Assembly (NCBI GenBank): GCA_003075315.1
Contig: QDFQ01000001.1
Span: forward strand, 723,355 to 787,354
Direction: 5' to 3'
Length of the DNA stretch: 64,000 nucleotides
Source: Arthrobacter sp. TPD3018
Lineage (GTDB): Bacteria > Pseudomonadota > Alphaproteobacteria > Sphingomonadales > Sphingomonadaceae
Position 1 is the first letter of the stretch; every line of letters starts with the position of its first letter. The notes below the pieces were generated by a model. The model searched no databases. It worked only from the letters and a program-made list of their open reading frames with translations, and was not told where the DNA came from. Shown in pieces: positions 52,104 to 60,669 of the stretch. The translations under genes were made by a program, and so were the position numbers.

Positions 52104-52124
52104 GATTGGTATGCAATCGGTATG
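52104..52124 (+). promoter_or_regulatory. Palindrome and direct repeat upstream of the PTS genes
   Basis: GATTG-GTATG-CAATC (52104-52118) is a perfect 5-base-arm palindrome. ATTGGTATG and ATCGGTATG repeat directly with an 11-base period (52105-52113, 52116-52124). The site lies 57 bases before the EIIA-HPr-EI start in a 96-base gap, consistent with a secondary promoter inside the operon. Confidence 0.35.
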
Positions 52125-52180
52125 ATCGCCCCGATAGGGAGCGATAGCGGGACGGCGGCAACGGCCGAAGGGGTGACGGG

Positions 52181-54679
52181 ATGATCGACGTGCAGCTGAA
52201 GGCGCCGCTGGCAGGATGGGTGCTGCCGCTCGGCGGGATTCCCGATCCGGTGTTCGCCGACGGCATGATGGGGCCGGGGCTGGGCATCGATCCCATCGAC
52301 GATACGCTGCATGCCCCCTGCGACGCGACCGTGCTGACCGTCCATGCCGCCGGCCATGCCGTGACGCTAGGACTGGGCGAGGGCGTTGCGTTGCTGATGC
52401 ATATCGGCATCGACACCGTTGCGATGGCCGGCAAGGGCTTCACGCCGCTGGTCACTCCCGGTGACACGGTGCGCAGCGGCGATCCACTAATCCGCTTCGA
52501 TCTCGACGCCGTGGTGCTCGGCGCCGCGTCCGCGGTCACGCCGGTGATTGTCGTTGAGGGCGCAGCGGTATCGTTGGTCGATACGGCGGGCGAGGGGCTG
52601 GTCGCGGTCGGCGATCCGCTAGTCCGCATCGTCAGCGGTGCCGCCGATGCCGCGACCGCCACCGCGTCCGGCGAGACGGTGCGCCACGAGACGATCGTAC
52701 GCCTGCCGCACGGGCTACACGCGCGCCCGGCCGCGCGGATCGTCGCGGCGGTGCGCGAGAGCGGCGCCGACGTACAGCTCATCGCCGCGGGCCAGACGGC
52801 CGCGGCGTCGAGCCCGATCGCCTTGCTGTCGCTGGGCCTCGCGACGGGCAGCCCGGTGACGATCGTCGCGCGCGGCAGCGGCGCCGAGGCGGTGATCGCG
52901 GCGATCGAGGCGCTGTTGACGCATGAGGTGGAGGATGCCGCGGCGCCGGCCCCCGCCGCCAGGCCGGTGGTACGCGCCACCCCGGCAACGCTGCCGCCGG
53001 GCGTGCTGGGCGGTGTGTCCGCGGCGCCCGGCCTCGCGATCGGCCCCGCGTTCTGGCTGCGCGCCGAACTGCCCGACGTCTCCAGCGCCGGCGAGGGTGT
53101 TGTCGTCGAGCGCGAACGGCTTGCCGCGGCCATCGCCAGCGTCGATGCGGCGCTGGATGCGGAGGCGGCGCGCCCCGGTCATCTCGGCGGTGTGCTGAAG
53201 GCGCATCGCGCAATCCTGGCCGATCCGGATCTGCGCGCGCGCGCCGATGCGGCGGTGGCCAATGGCCTGTCCGCCGCCGCGGCGATGCTGAGCGCGGCGG
53301 AGACGCAGGGCGCGGCCCTGCGCGCCTCCGGCAACGCGCGCATCGCCGAGCGGGCGGACGACATTCGCGACGTCGCGCTGCGGGTGGTGCATGCGATCCT
53401 GGGCACGCAGCCGGCCTTGGCCGGCGTGCCCGCGGGGGCGATCGTGCTCGCCGACGAATTGCTGCCGTCGCAGCTGGGCGCCCTGTCGGCGGCGCAGGTG
53501 TCGGGCTTCGCCTTGGCGGGCGGCGGCCCGACGTCGCACGTCGCGATCCTTGCGGCAGGCATGGGCGTGCCGATGGTGGTGGCGCTCGGCACGGCGATCG
53601 ACACGATCGGCGATGGCGCGATGCTGATGCTCGACGCCGATGCCGCGATCCTGATCCCCAATCCGACCGAGGAATGCCTCGCCGCCGCGCGCGAGACGAT
53701 CGCGCAGCGCGCCGCGGACGAAGCGGCGGCGCTGGCTGCGGGCGACCGCCCGGCGACGACCGCGGACGGACAGGCGATCCATGTCTATGCCAACCTCGGC
53801 AGCCTCGCCGATGCGCAAGCCGCCGCGGCGCAGGGGGCGGAGGGCTGCGGCCTGTTGCGCACCGAATTCCTGTTCCTCGACCGGGCGACCCCGCCCGACG
53901 TCGCCGAACAGGCGGCGGATTATCGCGGCATCGTCGCGGCGCTGCCCGACCGGCCCGTCGTCATCCGCCTGCTCGACGTCGGCGGCGACAAGCCGGCGCC
54001 CTATCTTGATATCCCTACGGAAGAAAATCCCGCGCTGGGCCTGCGCGGCATCCGCGTCGCGCTCGCCCGGCCCGAGGTGCTCGATGCGCAGCTGCGCGCG
54101 ATCCTGTCCGTTCCCGATGTCGCGCGCTGCCGCATCATGGTGCCGATGGTGGCGAGCGTCGACGAGATGATCGCGGTGCGCGCCGCGCTGGATGCCCTGC
54201 GCGACGAACTCGGCATCGGTCCGGTGCAACTCGGCGCGATGGTCGAAACCCCCGCCGCCGCCGCGACCGCAGACCTGATCGCGGCGCATAGCGACTTCCT
54301 GTCGGTCGGCAGCAACGACCTGACGCAATATGTGCTGGCGATGGACCGCGGCAATCCGGCGCTCGCCGCCGGGATCGACGGGTTGCACCCCGCCGTGCTG
54401 CGCCTGATCGAGATGACCTGCCGCGGCGCGGCGACGCGCGGCGTGCCGGTCAGTGTCTGCGGCGGCCTTGCCGCCGATCCGCTCGCCGCGCCCATCCTGG
54501 TCGGCCTCGGCGTCCGCACGCTGTCGGTGCCGCCGGCGCGCGTACCCGCGGTCAAGGCGCTCGTCGCGCGACTGACGCTGCCCGCGGTGCAGGACCTTGC
54601 CGCCGCCGCCCTCTCTGCCGCCAGTGCCGCCGAGGTCCGCGGTCTAGCCCGACGTTTCGCCGAGGAGGCCGCCCGATGA
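52181..54679 (+). CDS. nagF: PTS multiphosphoryl transfer protein EIIA(Glc)-HPr-EI fusion
   Basis: An 832-residue cytoplasmic fusion that delivers phosphate from PEP to the permease. Domains in order: EIIA of the Crr type (about 1-150, phospho-site His74 in ALLMHIGIDTV), HPr (about 165-250, His180 in LPHGLHARPAARIV) and enzyme I (about 270-832, His453 in GGGPTSHVAIL). Enzyme I also shows GCGLLRTEFLFLDR, RLLDVGGDKPAPYLDIP and VGSNDLTQYVLAMDRGN, with the active Cys in VCGGLAADP. All soluble PTS steps needed for the neighbouring EIICB are thus in one protein. The stop overlaps the permease by ATGA. Confidence 0.95.
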   Translation: MIDVQLKAPLAGWVLPLGGIPDPVFADGMMGPGLGIDPIDDTLHAPCDATVLTVHAAGHAVTLGLGEGVALLMHIGIDTVAMAGKGFTPLVTPGDTVRSGDPLIRFDLDAVVLGAASAVTPVIVVEGAAVSLVDTAGEGLVAVGDPLVRIVSGAADAATATASGETVRHETIVRLPHGLHARPAARIVAAVRESGADVQLIAAGQTAAASSPIALLSLGLATGSPVTIVARGSGAEAVIAAIEALLTHEVEDAAAPAPAARPVVRATPATLPPGVLGGVSAAPGLAIGPAFWLRAELPDVSSAGEGVVVERERLAAAIASVDAALDAEAARPGHLGGVLKAHRAILADPDLRARADAAVANGLSAAAAMLSAAETQGAALRASGNARIAERADDIRDVALRVVHAILGTQPALAGVPAGAIVLADELLPSQLGALSAAQVSGFALAGGGPTSHVAILAAGMGVPMVVALGTAIDTIGDGAMLMLDADAAILIPNPTEECLAAARETIAQRAADEAAALAAGDRPATTADGQAIHVYANLGSLADAQAAAAQGAEGCGLLRTEFLFLDRATPPDVAEQAADYRGIVAALPDRPVVIRLLDVGGDKPAPYLDIPTEENPALGLRGIRVALARPEVLDAQLRAILSVPDVARCRIMVPMVASVDEMIAVRAALDALRDELGIGPVQLGAMVETPAAAATADLIAAHSDFLSVGSNDLTQYVLAMDRGNPALAAGIDGLHPAVLRLIEMTCRGAATRGVPVSVCGGLAADPLAAPILVGLGVRTLSVPPARVPAVKALVARLTLPAVQDLAAAALSAASAAEVRGLARRFAEEAAR

Positions 54680-56379
54680 GCCAGTCCCGCTTTTCCGTGA
54701 TGAGCTTCCTTCAGCCGCTCGGCCGTGCGCTGATGCTGCCGATTGCCGTGCTGCCCGTCGCCGGCCTGTTGCTGCGACTAGGGCAGCCGGACCTGCTGAA
54801 CATCGCGTTCGTCAGCGCGGCCGGGGATGCGATCTTCGCGCACCTCGGCCTGCTGTTCGCGGTCGGTGTCGCCACCGGTTTCGCTCGCGATGGCAATGGT
54901 GCCGCGGTGATGGCGGGCATCGTCTGCTATCTGACCATCGGTAACACCGCGCAGGTATTCCTCGTGCCGCCCCCGGGTACGGTGCCGCCCGGCACCGCGG
55001 ACGCGATTGCCGCCACGCTGAACGCGGCGTGGAAGGCGGCGGCGATCGACAAACTGCAGGTGCCGATCGGCATCATCGCAGGCTTGGTCGGCGGCGTGTT
55101 TTACAATCGCTTCGCCACGGTGAAGCTGCCCGAATACCTCGCCTTCTTCGGTGGCCGCCGCCTCGTGCCGATCCTTGCCGGTTTCGCTGGCCTCGCGATC
55201 GGCGCGCTGCTGGGGCCGAGCTATGCGGGGATCAACGCGGGCGTCGATGCGCTGAGCCGCGGCGTCGTTGCCGCGGGCGGGTTCGGCCTGTTCGCCTTCG
55301 GTCTGCTCAACCGGCTGCTGTTGGTGACGGGGCTGCACCACATCCTCAACAATGTCGCCTATTTCGTCGTCGGCGATTATCACGGCAAGACGGGCGACCT
55401 GACGCGCTTCTTCGCCGGCGATCCGACCGCGGGGGGCTTCATGAGCGGGTTCTTCCCGGTCATGATGTTCGGCCTGCCCGCGGCCTGCCTCGCCATGTAC
55501 CATGCCGCCGCGCCCGATCGGCGCAAGGCTGTGGGCGGCATGCTGTTCAGCCTTGCGCTCACCTCGTTCTTGACCGGCGTGACCGAGCCGATCGAGTTCA
55601 GCTTCATGTTCCTTGCGCCCGTGCTGTACGCGATCCACGCGGTGCTGACCGGCCTGTCGGAAGCGATCATGAACGCGCTCGGCGTCCGCATGGGCTATGG
55701 CTTTTCGGCAGGCCTGTTCGATTACGTGCTGAACTACGGCAAGGCGACCAAGCCGCTGATGCTGCTGCCCGTCGGTGCGGTCTATGCGCTGGTCTATTAC
55801 ACGCTGTTCCGCTGGGCGATCGTACGGTTCGACCTCAAGACGCCGGGCCGGGAGCCGGTGGAGGCGGGGGCCGCACCGGCCGCCGTCGTCCCCGCGGATG
55901 CCAAGGCCGCGGCCTTCGTCGCTGCGCTCGGCGGGCGCGCCAATCTGCGCAGCATCGACGCCTGCGCCACCCGCCTGCGCCTGGGCGTGGCGGACGCCGC
56001 TGCGATCGACGAAGCGCGCCTGCGCAGCCTCGGCGCACGTGGCGTGCTGCGTCCGTCCGGGACGTCGGTGCAGGTGATCGTCGGCGGTATCGCGGATGCG
56101 CTCGCGATGGACATGCGCGCGGCGCTGGATGCGGGGGATGCGGGTGAGGGCGCCCCGATTGTCGCTGCCGCGCCGACACCGGCCGCGGCGCCGGTAGAGC
56201 TGCCGCCGACGCTGCAAGCGGCGCTCGGCGGTGGCGGCAACGTCGCGTCGGCCAGCCGCCACGGCACCCGTCTGCGCATCGTTGTCACCGATCGGAACCG
56301 CGTCGATGCCGCAGCGCTCGCCGCCCAGGGCCGCGCGCTGACCTGGGCTGCGCCCGACACGCTTCACCTGCTGACCTGA
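54676..56379 (+). CDS. nagE: PTS N-acetylglucosamine permease EIICB with a second, degenerate EIIB domain
   Basis: A 567-residue membrane permease phosphorylating GlcNAc during uptake. The EIIC domain (about 1-375) has SFLQPLGRALMLPIAVLPVA, GLHHILNNVAYFVVGDY and FLTGVTEPIEFSFMFLAP, typical of GlcNAc/glucose permeases. The EIIB domain (about 395-475) has the phospho-Cys430 in RSIDACATRLRL. A second EIIB-like domain (about 505-567) aligns as SASRHGTRLRI, where His529 replaces the Cys. E. coli NagE carries EIIA at this place; here EIIA is in the separate NagF. Confidence 0.93.
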   Translation: MSQSRFSVMSFLQPLGRALMLPIAVLPVAGLLLRLGQPDLLNIAFVSAAGDAIFAHLGLLFAVGVATGFARDGNGAAVMAGIVCYLTIGNTAQVFLVPPPGTVPPGTADAIAATLNAAWKAAAIDKLQVPIGIIAGLVGGVFYNRFATVKLPEYLAFFGGRRLVPILAGFAGLAIGALLGPSYAGINAGVDALSRGVVAAGGFGLFAFGLLNRLLLVTGLHHILNNVAYFVVGDYHGKTGDLTRFFAGDPTAGGFMSGFFPVMMFGLPAACLAMYHAAAPDRRKAVGGMLFSLALTSFLTGVTEPIEFSFMFLAPVLYAIHAVLTGLSEAIMNALGVRMGYGFSAGLFDYVLNYGKATKPLMLLPVGAVYALVYYTLFRWAIVRFDLKTPGREPVEAGAAPAAVVPADAKAAAFVAALGGRANLRSIDACATRLRLGVADAAAIDEARLRSLGARGVLRPSGTSVQVIVGGIADALAMDMRAALDAGDAGEGAPIVAAAPTPAAAPVELPPTLQAALGGGGNVASASRHGTRLRIVVTDRNRVDAAALAAQGRALTWAAPDTLHLLT

Positions 56380-56425
56380 CACGCCACTTGCATCCCCGCG
56401 GCGGCCCGGCTAACCGGGCGCCTGC

Positions 56426-56499
56426 GCGGGTGTAGCTCAATGGTAGAGCAGCAGCTTCCCAAGCTGAATACGAGGGTTCGATTCCCTTCACCCGCTCCA
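56426..56499 (+). tRNA. tRNA-Gly (anticodon CCC)
   Basis: A complete cloverleaf can be folded: acceptor GCGGGTG with CACCCGC, D arm GCTC/GAGC, anticodon loop TTCCCAA giving anticodon CCC (56458-56460), T arm AGGGTTCGATTCCCTT, discriminator T and an encoded CCA at 56497-56499. The base pair closing the anticodon stem is G-A, but the other four pair. CCC reads GGG glycine codons. Confidence 0.93.
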
Positions 56500-56556
56500 T
56501 CCTCCTCATACGATCCGGCTCGAAGCCTAGTTGGGGAGAGGGAATGTCCCCTTTTT

Positions 56557-56568
56557 GGGGGGGGGGGG
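56557..56568. repeat. Homopolymer of 12 G
   Basis: An uninterrupted run of twelve G directly after CTTTTT, 58 bases downstream of the tRNA and outside any convincing gene. Length is prone to slippage or sequencing error. Confidence 0.8.
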
Positions 56569-56617
56569 AGCAGACGGTCCGTTTTACAACCGGAACGCTG
56601 AAAAGCCGCTGGCTGTT

Positions 56618-56959
56618 TTAAGCCTCGCGCTCACATGCAGCGGTATCAAACGTAAAGTAGCGTCGGCCGGTAAGCATATGAGGCGTGTGTTCCCGCCACC
56701 AAGCAGCGGCACTTGGATGATTGTCGGCGAGTTGATCGACTGCTGCCTTAGCGTTGACCATATAGCCCCTCACCAAGAAGGTCTTTCCGGAGACCATCGC
56801 CCAAATTTGCGAAAGCCAGCCGGGCGGCCCCGTCAGTACGCCTAGACTACGCCACCCGCGCTCACGCTTCGATGCCAACGGCAACGACAAGCCAATCCAG
56901 GCGTCTCTGACCCAATCTGGAGCTTCACCGATGGGCCGCTGCACGATCCTGATGTTCAT
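56618..56959 (-). CDS. Hypothetical protein, 113 residues
   Basis: A short soluble protein starting MNIRIVQRPIGEAPDWVRDA and rich in tryptophan (WVRDAWIG, GWLSQIW, AAWWREH). The ending includes RRYFTFDTAACEREA. The start ATG is clear and no other strand gives a better reading, but the local base composition is lower in GC than the flanks, which suggests later acquisition. Family not recognised. It lies in a small islet behind the tRNA gene, facing the same way as the next hypothetical gene. Confidence 0.6.
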   Translation of the reverse strand: MNIRIVQRPIGEAPDWVRDAWIGLSLPLASKRERGWRSLGVLTGPPGWLSQIWAMVSGKTFLVRGYMVNAKAAVDQLADNHPSAAAWWREHTPHMLTGRRYFTFDTAACEREA

Positions 56960-57072
56960 ACCGCGATGCTGTCACGGTGAACTAACGTCCGCAACGGAGA
57001 AAGGCGTACCCAGCTCTGTGTGTCCGCAATTGGGCGAAGCGAGACTGGCGTTGAACGTCTGCAAGTGGGCGA

Positions 57073-57342
57073 TCACCGCCGGTCGAACGCAATCGTCTCG
57101 GCTGTAGCGAGCGGCGGGCTGACCACGGCTTCATACCAATCGGCACGGAAGCCCGGCAGTGTGGATAGATGCGCGATCAGGTCTGGCCAGCCAGCCGCTT
57201 CCTCGTGAAACGACCATACATGCCCAGCGACCTCAACATCGCAGCAGATCAGATCCGTCGTAATTTCATCCCGTTTGTAAAAGATCACCGCACGGACGTT
57301 GGGCAGCGGCAACTGAGCAAGGACGGCTGGCGTGATCGTCAT
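57073..57342 (-). CDS. Hypothetical protein, 89 residues (longer start possible)
   Basis: From the ATG at 57340-57342 the product begins MTITPAVLAQLPLPNVRAV and continues with IFYKRDEITTDLICCDVEV and VWSFHEEAAGWPDLIAHLS, a soluble alpha/beta-type small protein. The frame is open to an ATG at 57526-57528, which would give 151 residues, but that first part is arginine- and tryptophan-rich and less protein-like. Function unknown. The rest of 57343-57600 holds no other gene I can support. Confidence 0.6.
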   Translation of the reverse strand: MTITPAVLAQLPLPNVRAVIFYKRDEITTDLICCDVEVAGHVWSFHEEAAGWPDLIAHLSTLPGFRADWYEAVVSPPLATAETIAFDRR

Positions 57343-57600
57343 TACGATATGATGCCTTGCTGAACGAAAGGCGGCAATCGGGAAGCACCAAGCCTGCCTC
57401 GAACGACCGGGTTTGGACGTTCGCCACCATTCGACTGATGTGCCGGAGAGCAGGTCAGGAACACTGAGCGTTCGCCGCTGCGCATCGACAGCGTCGCCAT
57501 CGCCGATAATCCGCCAAAATGGGCACATACGTGAAGCGGCCGGTTCGAGCCTGTTAATATCCTTGCGTTACATCGCGTTCGTCATCGACCGGAGTGGGTA

Positions 57601-60585
57601 GTGCGGCGCGGAGTGAGGTTTGGACGGGTGTTGGCGTTCGCGCTGATCGGCATGCTGGCGATGGCGTCGGCAGCTGCGCCGCCCGCCGCGCATAGCGAAT
57701 CGATCGAAGGATTCGCCAAGGATGCATGGTCAACGTCTGCAGGTCTGCCGCACAACGCCGTCCATGCGATCACGCAGAGCGGGGACGGATATCTGTGGTT
57801 TGCAACATGGGAAGGCGTGGCGCGCTACAATGGCGTCGGTTTCACGACCTTTTCGCGCATGTCGACGCCTGCCTTGCCCGACAGCGCTATCGCGACGATC
57901 GCAGTCGACCGGTTCGGCAACCTGTGGACGGGCGATACGCGCGGCAATCTGGGGCGGCGCGATCCTGCCGGGCGCTGGCGCTTCTGGGGGCGGGCGCAGG
58001 GCATGCCGCGTGCGGCGATCAACCGGCTGGCGGTGGACCACGAGGGGCGCGTCTGGGTGGGGTTCGACCGGCTGGGGATCGGGCGACTCGATCCCGACGG
58101 TCGCTTCACGGTGCTGCGCGGACCGATGGGGAAACCGATCACGGTCTTGCGGATCGCCATCGACGCCGAAGGGCGGCCGTGGCTGGGGACGCTGGACGGC
58201 GCGTATCGTGTCGATCGCGACGGTCGCCTGCGCGCCATGTCGGCCGAACTGGGCCTGCCGCCCGGGCAGGCGATGCCCTTCCGTGACAAGGCGGGACGCA
58301 TCTGGCTGACGGCGGGATCGTCGCTGTACCGGGTCGAGGGGGGGCATGCGGTCCTCGTGTTCCGACAACCCGACGGCAAACGCTTCAGCGATTTTCTGCA
58401 CGCCACGAACGGCGACCTGTGGCTGGGCACGGAGAATGACGGTCTGCTGCGTGTGAACGGCACGCGCGTCGATCACTTTTCGACGCGCAACGGCCTGCCC
58501 GAGGGGCGGATCACCGCACTGTTCGAGGATCGCGAACACAGTATCTGGGTCGGCGCGAATGGCGGGCTTTTCCGGCTGCGCAAGGCGCTGTTCGCCAATC
58601 TTCGGGCCGAGGATGGCCTGTCCGGCAATTACGTTCGGGCGCTCGCCGAGACGCGGGACGGCAGCCTGTGGGTCGGATCGAGCAAGGGGCTGGACGTCGT
58701 GCCCCCGTCGGGCGTGCCTCGGCCGGTGCCGCTGGGCCCCGCCGCCAATCGCGTATCCGTCATGGGCCTGTCAGCCGGGCCGGACGACCTGCTGACGATC
58801 GGCACGTTCGGCGATGGCGTGCTGCAGGCGCGGAGCGGGCGGGTCGTGGCCCGCATCACACAGGCGCAAGGTCTTCCCGCGAACCACGTCCGCGCGCTCG
58901 CGGAGGCGCAGGGCGGGGGCGTCTGGGCGGGGACGCAGCGCGGTGTCGCGCTGATCGATTCCGCCGGCCGCGTCCGCCTGCCGCGGACGCACGATCTGCC
59001 GGCCGAGATCGTCTATGCGCTGTCGGAAACGCCCGAGGGGCTGTGGGTCGGCACGGTGAGCGGCGCGTGGCTGTGGAACCACAGCGGCGTGCACCGGATC
59101 GATATCATGCGCGCGGGCCAGGCCAACAGCGTCTTCGGTTTCTACCATGACCCGGAGACGGGCGACACCTGGATCAGCACCGACCGTGGCCTGTTCCGGC
59201 ATCGCCGCGACGGCCAGCTGGACCATATCGGCATCGAGCGTGGCATGCCCGTCGACGGGCTGTTCCAGATGACGGTGGGTCGCGGTGGATCCGCCTGGAT
59301 CGGCAGCAACAAGGGCATCGTCCACGTCTGCTTCAAGGCGTTGCGCTTGGCCGCGGACGGCCGGCTCGCCCGCATTGCGCCCGATCTGTTCACCGCGCTG
59401 GACGGCCTCGCCAGCGCGCAGAGCAACGGTGCATCGGGACCGACGACGTTGCGGCGGCGCGACGGAACGATCTGGATCGCCACGGCGGAGGGGGCGGCGT
59501 TCGTCGACCCGCGCCGGCTGGCCCATTTTCACTTCATGTCGCCGCCGGCGGTCGCGATCGAAAGCGTCGAGGCCGATGGCCAGTTGATGACGGCGGAACC
59601 CGACGGAGCGTACGTACTGCCGGCCGGGACGCACCGCCTGACGATCGCCTATGCAGGCCTCAGCTACCTGCTGCCGCAGGGCATTCGCTATCGCACGCAG
59701 ATGGAGGGTTTCGATACCGGCTGGGTCGACCGTGAATCGCAGCGGACGGCGGAGTTCACCACGCTGCCGCCCGGCACCTATAGCTTCCGCGTCCAGGCGG
59801 CGCAGGCGCGGGGCGCCTGGGGGCCGGTCAAGACGATCACAGTGCGGCTCGAACCGTTTCTGTGGCAACGCGCGTGGTTCCAGCTGGCCTGCGGCGCGCT
59901 GGTCATCCTGGCGCTGTGGTGCCTGCACCGCTGGCGGACGCTGGCGCTGGCGCGGCGCGAACGGCAGCTCGCGCGGCTGGTCGACGCGCGCACCGCCGAG
60001 CTGCGGCAGCAGAGCCATGTGCTGGAAGAGGTGGCGCAGGAGCGCGAGCAATTGCTCGATCGCCTGCGGGGGCAGGCCGACGCGCTGGAGCAGTTGGCGA
60101 ACGAGGACCCGCTGACCGGGGTCGCCAATCGCCGGCGGTTCAACGACATGCTGTCGGACGTTGCCAGGATCAGCGGGCAGGAGGGGCGCCATTGGTCGCT
60201 GGCGATCGTCGACATCGACCATTTCAAACTGGTCAACGACCGCCACTCGCATGTCGTCGGCGATCTGGCGCTATGCGCGGTTGCCGAGGTGCTGCGCCAT
60301 GCGGCGCCCACGGATCATCTCGTCGCGCGACTGGGCGGCGAGGAATTCGCGCTGCTGATGCCCGACACCGATGCCGTGCAGGCGGCGCGTATCGGGGAGC
60401 GGATCCGGACGGCGGTGCAGCAGCGCGATTACCGCGGGATCGCGCCGGGCCTTGCCATCACGATCAGCATCGGCGTCGCGACCTGTGCGACGCGGGGTGT
60501 GGACGCCTCGGTCATCTTCCAGGCGGCGGATGCCGCGCTGTATCGCGCCAAAGCATGCGGGCGAAACCGCGTGGTGGCAGACTGA
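57601..60585 (+). CDS. Membrane diguanylate cyclase with periplasmic two-component-like propeller sensor
   Basis: A 994-residue protein. A Sec signal (VLAFALIGMLAMASAAAPPA) leads into many Reg_prop-type repeats such as GDGYLWFATWEGVARYNG and EGRVWVGFDRLGIGRLDPDG, which build two beta-propellers to about residue 640. A Y_Y_Y domain follows (YRTQMEGFDTGWVDRESQR), then one membrane helix (about 758-780), a coiled coil and a GGDEF domain with GGEEF at 912-916. It should make cyclic di-GMP when its periplasmic ligand is bound. The RxxD inhibitory site expected just before GGEEF reads APTD and is missing its Arg. The start is GTG after a GGAG site. The architecture is that of hybrid sugar sensors of Bacteroides and Xanthomonas, but with a cyclase output. 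Confidence 0.92.
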   Translation: MRRGVRFGRVLAFALIGMLAMASAAAPPAAHSESIEGFAKDAWSTSAGLPHNAVHAITQSGDGYLWFATWEGVARYNGVGFTTFSRMSTPALPDSAIATIAVDRFGNLWTGDTRGNLGRRDPAGRWRFWGRAQGMPRAAINRLAVDHEGRVWVGFDRLGIGRLDPDGRFTVLRGPMGKPITVLRIAIDAEGRPWLGTLDGAYRVDRDGRLRAMSAELGLPPGQAMPFRDKAGRIWLTAGSSLYRVEGGHAVLVFRQPDGKRFSDFLHATNGDLWLGTENDGLLRVNGTRVDHFSTRNGLPEGRITALFEDREHSIWVGANGGLFRLRKALFANLRAEDGLSGNYVRALAETRDGSLWVGSSKGLDVVPPSGVPRPVPLGPAANRVSVMGLSAGPDDLLTIGTFGDGVLQARSGRVVARITQAQGLPANHVRALAEAQGGGVWAGTQRGVALIDSAGRVRLPRTHDLPAEIVYALSETPEGLWVGTVSGAWLWNHSGVHRIDIMRAGQANSVFGFYHDPETGDTWISTDRGLFRHRRDGQLDHIGIERGMPVDGLFQMTVGRGGSAWIGSNKGIVHVCFKALRLAADGRLARIAPDLFTALDGLASAQSNGASGPTTLRRRDGTIWIATAEGAAFVDPRRLAHFHFMSPPAVAIESVEADGQLMTAEPDGAYVLPAGTHRLTIAYAGLSYLLPQGIRYRTQMEGFDTGWVDRESQRTAEFTTLPPGTYSFRVQAAQARGAWGPVKTITVRLEPFLWQRAWFQLACGALVILALWCLHRWRTLALARRERQLARLVDARTAELRQQSHVLEEVAQEREQLLDRLRGQADALEQLANEDPLTGVANRRRFNDMLSDVARISGQEGRHWSLAIVDIDHFKLVNDRHSHVVGDLALCAVAEVLRHAAPTDHLVARLGGEEFALLMPDTDAVQAARIGERIRTAVQQRDYRGIAPGLAITISIGVATCATRGVDASVIFQAADAALYRAKACGRNRVVAD

Positions 60586-60632
60586 TCGGACGATCGGGAA
60601 GGGGAGAGGCACCCTTCCGTCCGGTAACGCAG

Positions 60633-60658
60633 CGGGCGAGACCGGCTCGCCCGTTTTT
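60633..60658 (+). terminator. Intrinsic terminator after the diguanylate cyclase gene
   Basis: Perfect 8-base stem CGGGCGAG/CTCGCCCG (60633-60640, 60646-60653), 5-base loop, then TTTTT at 60654-60658. It lies 48 bases past the stop codon and faces the convergent phosphate transporter gene. Confidence 0.88.
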
Positions 60659-60669
60659 GGGACGGCGCC

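Noticed and set aside
56531..56845. Open frame containing the G12 tract, considered as a phase-variable gene
   Set aside because: The translation is low-complexity and without motifs, and it overlaps a better minus-strand candidate. A sequencing or slippage artefact in intergenic DNA is simpler.
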